Of a stretch of DNA of 64,000 nt, positions 59,615 through 64,000 are shown one piece after another (position 1 is the first letter of the stretch; each line of letters begins with the position of its first letter). Made by a program: the position numbers and the translations under genes. The stretch lies in the NCBI GenBank assembly GCA_021234155.1, contig JAJEKV010000018.1:21499252-21563251 (forward strand). The letters are read 5' to 3'. The DNA is from Isoetes taiwanensis (taxonomy: Eukaryota; Streptophyta; Lycopodiopsida; Isoetales; Isoetaceae). Under the pieces are notes generated by a model that saw nothing but the letters and a program-made list of their open reading frames with translations, was not told the origin of the DNA and searched no databases.

Positions 59615-60153
59615 CTGTGAGGACCCGTGGATCTAACAGGAGAGTCCGGGGGACTATGTCACGCGGGATTTGCAAGAAGAGAAGAAGAAGAAGAAAACAG
59701 AACAAATGAGAGGAAAACGATAAGCTTCCTTGATATCAATGATGAACATACATGAGCTCTCGCAATAGAGAGAAAAACTGAAAGGAGACAAGACTCAAAA
59801 CTCATCTAAAAACTCATGTGCTAGCTCTACTCATATATATAGTACAATGGCCTTTGGCCCAATATAGACACTCGATCGATTCTCGTGCCGACTCGAAGGA
59901 GGCCCGATTTGCAGGAATGTTGGCGTGCCTCTTGGAGTGCCTAGAATCACGCCCGCCGACGCGGGCGTGACGGGCCGTCACTTGTCCGAAGCGGGCGCCT
60001 CTTGTTGACGGGACGCAGCTTTGATCAAGGGGTCTCGGCCGCTTGGTCTTCTGCCGAGCCTTTGATGGCTGACCCGCGGTCGATCGAGGATCCTTGAGCT
60101 TGACCTGGTCTGTCAGATGATGAATAGTCCCGTACCAGGAGGCACAGACTAAC
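59615..60153 (-). mobile_element. 3' LTR of a Ty3/gypsy element (539 bp)
   Basis: Read on the minus strand it starts TGTTAGTCTGTGCC at 60153 and ends GGTCCTCACA at 59615, giving TGT...ACA ends. A TATA-like TATATATATGAG lies at about 59829-59841. It is preceded by a polypurine tract and inserted in the LINE frame. The partner 5' LTR is outside the window. Confidence 0.65.
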
Positions 60154-60163
60154 ACTCCCCCAC
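60154..60163 (-). other. Polypurine tract
   Basis: GGTGGGGGAG on the minus strand lies directly next to the LTR start, where plus-strand DNA synthesis of LTR retroelements is primed. Confidence 0.6.
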
Positions 60164-60494
60164 CAAACGACACTCGTGAGTGAAGAAAAGGAGGAAGGGT
60201 TTCGAGGGCGGAAGCCATCTGTTCGAAAGTGATCCTCACGGAGTGAGGACGGCACCATTATGGTATCAAGTAATGAGATCCCCGGCGTGTTTGAAGAGCA
60301 GAGGAGTGTTTTTGGCCAAGGGCAGGATCTGCATCAATAAGAAAGCGAGAGCGCACATTTCATGTCTTCAAGGGCAAATGGGGGCGCTCAAGAAATGTAC
60401 TGACATTCCATGAGGAGACAGGTCTGGAGGCCAAAGGCACTGACACTGGCATTCGGATTGCAGTGAAAAATGGGACGCTGCCGATTTAAGGAGC

Positions 60495-61297
60495 TTAGCA
60501 AAATGCATTTGAGAGCAGCACAAAAACCTGCTTGAAGATGGATGAAGGATCAGGTGAGGTGGTGGCATTCTGCAAGAAGGTGTCAAGACCATGAAGCGCA
60601 TCCGCCGGCCGTTGCCAACCACGCTCATTAGCAATGTAGATCCAATTCGTGGTGGTATCCAGAGTGGCACCTTCTTCCCAATGTGAGCGGCGAACAAAAC
60701 GTGGATCCCACCGAGATCCGGCCGAGATCTGAGGTGGGTCCATCCGCATGACCATCCATGACCTTGGTCCAAAAAGGGAGGCGCAATCAGAAGTCAGAAC
60801 CTCGGGCGGGAGGTACGCCCAGTGGAAGCATAGGGAGAAGGAACCATGCCCGTATGGGTTGCTGAGCGTCTCCCCTGAATTGACTAACAAGATCCGATCA
60901 AGAGCTTGACACCAGCGATCCCAAAGAGAAGCAGAGTTGAGAGTTGATGTGAGGGCTATCCCATCCCGCGGGGGACCGCCTTTGCTATCCAACAGAGCTC
61001 GAATTGATTGTAACCCATGAGGTGTCCGATATATAAATTTGTGCATAGGGAAGATCCTGATGTCCTAGATACTTCCTTATTCACAGGCCTTCCGCCGAGA
61101 GATAAATGATTGGCAAGCTCGTGCATGTACTCGATGAAGAGTTTGGGTCCGAGCGGATCCGCAAGATATGGATTGTTATCCCGGCACCCATTGCACAGTG
61201 GGGTCACCCCGAAGAGCCGGGCGTGGGAATGGACGGCCGGGTGCCGGGATGGCTGAACATCCCGACCAAGACCAACGGGATGGAGGTGGTTCTGCAC
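60495..61297 (-). pseudogene. Extra ORF between gypsy pol and the 3' LTR
   Basis: Two overlapping minus frames (61297-60956 and 61046-60495) can be read as one coherent protein with a frame change near 61040: DPLGPKLFIEYMHELANH, GIALTSTLNSASLWDRWCQA and TTTNWIYIANERGW. No family is recognised and no signal peptide or membrane segment is obvious. Position after integrase is where some Ty3/gypsy elements carry an additional ORF. It could also be captured host sequence. Confidence 0.35.
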
Positions 61298-61549
61298 CTT
61301 CGCTGGGATCCCGAGCAGTAACCTCTACCACCTCCTCACATCACCTCCGCTCCAAACCCGAGTAGAGGGTTTTTCGCCTTAGGACTTAGTAGATAGGGCT
61401 CGAGTCCGCTTTTTGTATATAGGGCGCGCTCCCATAGCGAAATAGCTGGGCAGCCCACATTTTGTAAAAAATCTCCACTATAATATAATATGCCGCTTTC
61501 TAGTCACTTTCTTGGTGTATGCTTCTTGAACTCAGATCCGCTTTGTTGA

Positions 61550-64000
61550 TTTTCGCTTCAGGTGATGAAATATTTTGAGACGAAAACCATTAACCAAGGT
61601 AGGTAATGGAGTGCCATCTAACTCGCCAGCTTGAAAAACGCCGGTCTAAACCACGAAACAATTTGATAAGGGCCAAGCCAACGAAACTTGAGTTTACCCG
61701 AAAAATTTTTGTACCGGAATCATAAAGAAGAACCAAATCGCCTTCTTTAAATGTTTTTGTCTTCGACGCTTGTCATGTAAAGATTTTTGCAATCGTTGTC
61801 CATGAAGAACACGAATATAAGCATCCCTTCGGGTTCATCCAACCGTTTCTAATTGATAGACCCTTTCTTTGAGTGCAAATGGTGGATTATGAGCAGTGCC
61901 GCTTGAAAACGGAGTGTTGGAAGGATGTATTCAAAACGGCATGAGAGCTTCCTGACCATAAACCAATTTAAAAGGAGGTGACCGGTAGCAATCTTGAAAC
62001 AAGTATTGTAGGCCCAAAGAACAAGAGGGAAGTTTTGTCCGCCAACTGCGGGGAAGCGCCACAAATTTTCTTGAGAATGGTGACCGAGTTTTGTTGGTGC
62101 TTTCGCCAAACCATTACCTTGAGGATAGTAAGGTGTGCTCTTGTGATGATGTATCGAGATAATCCGCCTCCTTGATAGTATGGTTGATGAAATGGACACC
62201 ACTTGGCCACCCACCAGCCCGCGGGGCAGCCGAATCAAGCGATAATTTGTTGATAGAGGACCCTAGTCGCGTTTTTGCCGCAGTTGTTGTCTCGAAGTGC
62301 ACAAGCTTCCGCCCATTTGGTGGCGAGTCGGTGAGAACCGTGAATGTAACGCACGGGTGTGCCGCCAGAGGATCTATAGGTCCCACAAAGTCCATTCCCC
62401 ATTTGCCGGGGAAGTGGCGTGGCGACCGGCGCCAAGGGAAGAGCGCCACGGCCGTGGGCGCCCCACCGGCGGGCAAGCCACACACGCGTCTTGGCGTAGG
62501 CGAGAGCATCTTTGAAGAGCGTGGGCCAATAATACCCAAAATTTAGAAGGATTTTATGCGTCGCGGTGGTGTCACCATGAAAATGACCACCACCTAGCCC
62601 TTTGATGAGCTTCTAACAATATCCGAACTTCATGAGGTAGAACACGCCGAAGGATGGTGTCCTTACCCTTTTGTAGAGATGTCCCGCAACCATGGTGTAG
62701 TCACGGACCTCCTGAGAAATTGATGGCGACGGATTGTCGCCAAGGTGAGAGAGCCGCCTCGCCTTCCGGTGGAAGAGCACCCGTGAGGAGGTACCGCTTG
62801 AAAATCATGGAACCAATGTGGTGTTGCCGCTACTAAAAAGAGCCGAGCATCGTGAAAGGCGCCCGAGACTCCGGGCTTGAGGGATCATCCGTGGATGCGA
62901 AAGATAATCCGATCTACATGAGATTTGCCGGCCTTTATGAACGATTTCAAAAGGAGCAAATTCTTGAGAAGAAGGACCCAACGAGCAATGCGCCCGTGGG
63001 CGGGACTTGTTGATCAAATAGAGGAGTGCTTGGTGGTCCACAAAGAACTTGATTTGACTGCCCAAAAGGTAATGACGGAAGCGCTGGACACGTAAAATGA
63101 GACCCAAAGCTTCACGCCCGCGTAAATAATAGTTGGCGCCAAAGAAATTGAGTTTTCTACCGGGCGTAGCGATTTGGTTTGTCGGGCAGCGCATCATATT
63201 CTTGAGAAAGAACAGCCCAATAGCAAATGCCGAGACATCTACATGAACGCGGAAAGGGCTTGTCCCATTGAGGAGGAACAAGAACCGGTGCCCGAGTAAG
63301 CAAAAGCTTCACCGTTGGAAAGCAAAGATCCCGCCTGGGAATTCCAAGCCCGTGGATTCGCCACCCGTGAGTTTATGAATGGATCCGCAATGGCCGCTAG
63401 TCCGTATGAAGGTGGAGTAATAATTGACCTTACCCAGAAAGATCGTGGTCTCCTTGATATTGGTCGGTGCTTGAGCCTTGAGCACAATAACCCATTTTGG
63501 CAGATCGTGGTGATACCCGCTTTGGTCGACAACATGGCCTAACAGAACACCGTAGGGTGACGCAAAAGGTGCATTTCTCGTGATTGAGACTAATGCCTGA
63601 CTCATCACATTTCGAAGACGAGTTCCAATTTATCCAAATGGTCAGCCATGGAATCAGAGGGCGCAGAAGTCATCTTGAAAAATTTGCAAGAAGGGATTTT
63701 CCTTCATGAAATCATGAAAAACCGAGAGCATGATGTGTTGAAACGCTGATGGAGAGTTTGATAATCCAAAAGGAACCACTTTGTAGGCAAAAGTACCTCT
63801 ACCGGGTGGTGAAAGTAGTCTTGAGTTGATCGATTCTTTGATTGAGATCCGATTGTAGCCGAAAAACCATCCATGAAGGAGTGCATCTCATGTCCAGCCC
63901 ACCTCTTCCGTAACCCGGTCCGTGGAAGGGAAGTGGAAAATGATCACGCCCGTGGCCCCATTGAGTTTCCGATAGTCCACACAGACGCGGATCTTACCAT
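61550..64000 (-). pseudogene. Ty3/gypsy pol (RT, RNase H, integrase), partial and decayed
   Basis: Minus-strand pol entering from beyond the window end. The reverse transcriptase start is at about 63940-64000 (IRVCVDYRKLN), with FMDGFS near 63870 and GHVVDQSG then FLGKVNYYSTFIR at 63309-63608. RNase H at 62805-63281 has VHVDVSAFAIG and FFVDHQALLYLINK. The integrase core at 62114-62539 has PGKWGMDFVGPIDP. The integrase C-terminal part at 61600-61860 has KEGDLVLLYDSGTK, and the end DGTPLPTLVNGFRLKIFH. RT, RNase H, integrase order defines Ty3/gypsy. Many frame changes show it is inactive. Confidence 0.85.

Overview
This window is nuclear DNA from a land plant. The evidence is intron-rich genes with GT-AG and occasional GC-AG splice sites, plant-type protein families (a plant MABP1/WDR62-like WD40 protein, an acid-lipase-like lipase, ORMDL, an AGD14-like fragment), and heavy loads of LINE, gypsy, Harbinger, hAT and pogo remnants. 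The mixture and long introns would suit a fern or another plant with a large genome, but the sequence alone does not fix the species.

Layout. 0.1-1.8 kb: a decayed HUH/Rep-like endonuclease gene (possibly Replitron-like), a second small ORF, a strong hairpin and a tRNA-like B box. 2.2-12.1 kb (+): a 21-exon gene whose exon lengths sum to 1497 codons, encoding a WD40 protein of the MABP1/WDR62 type. 12.1-33.9 kb: a gene-poor stretch with MITEs, tandem repeats, a decayed transposase gene split by a 779-bp element full of palindromes, LINE remnants and a hAT MITE with a perfect 8-bp target duplication. 33.9-35.8 kb (+): an intact 9-exon gene for a secreted lipase of 394 aa. 36.9-37.1 kb: one clean but isolated ORMDL exon. 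39.1-45.1 kb: a 6065-bp PIF/Harbinger element with 16-bp inverted ends and TAA duplications, holding a broken transposase and a broken Myb-like ORF. 47.2-52.2 kb (-): an unfamiliar locus with a spliced ParB/DGQHR-like 5' part, a decayed middle and an FCP1/HAD-like region, sprinkled with a long perfect palindrome. 53.7-54.5 kb (+): four exons resembling the C-terminal part of AGD14-type Arf-GAPs. 56.8-58.0 kb (-): pogo-type transposase pseudogene. 58.3-59.6 kb (-): LINE reverse transcriptase, interrupted at its 5' side by the 3' LTR of a Ty3/gypsy element whose pol runs off the window end.

The two intact genes (WD40 scaffold-like protein, lipase) are ordinary host genes with no evident functional link. 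The most unusual content is the HUH-type gene, three unrelated families of repeated palindromes (18.0 kb, 20.2-20.8 kb, 47.2-50.9 kb), the inverted GGAAACCTCCCC cluster around 36 and 38.6-39.0 kb, and the ParB/FCP1-like locus. All domain names come from motif recognition by eye; no database search was run.
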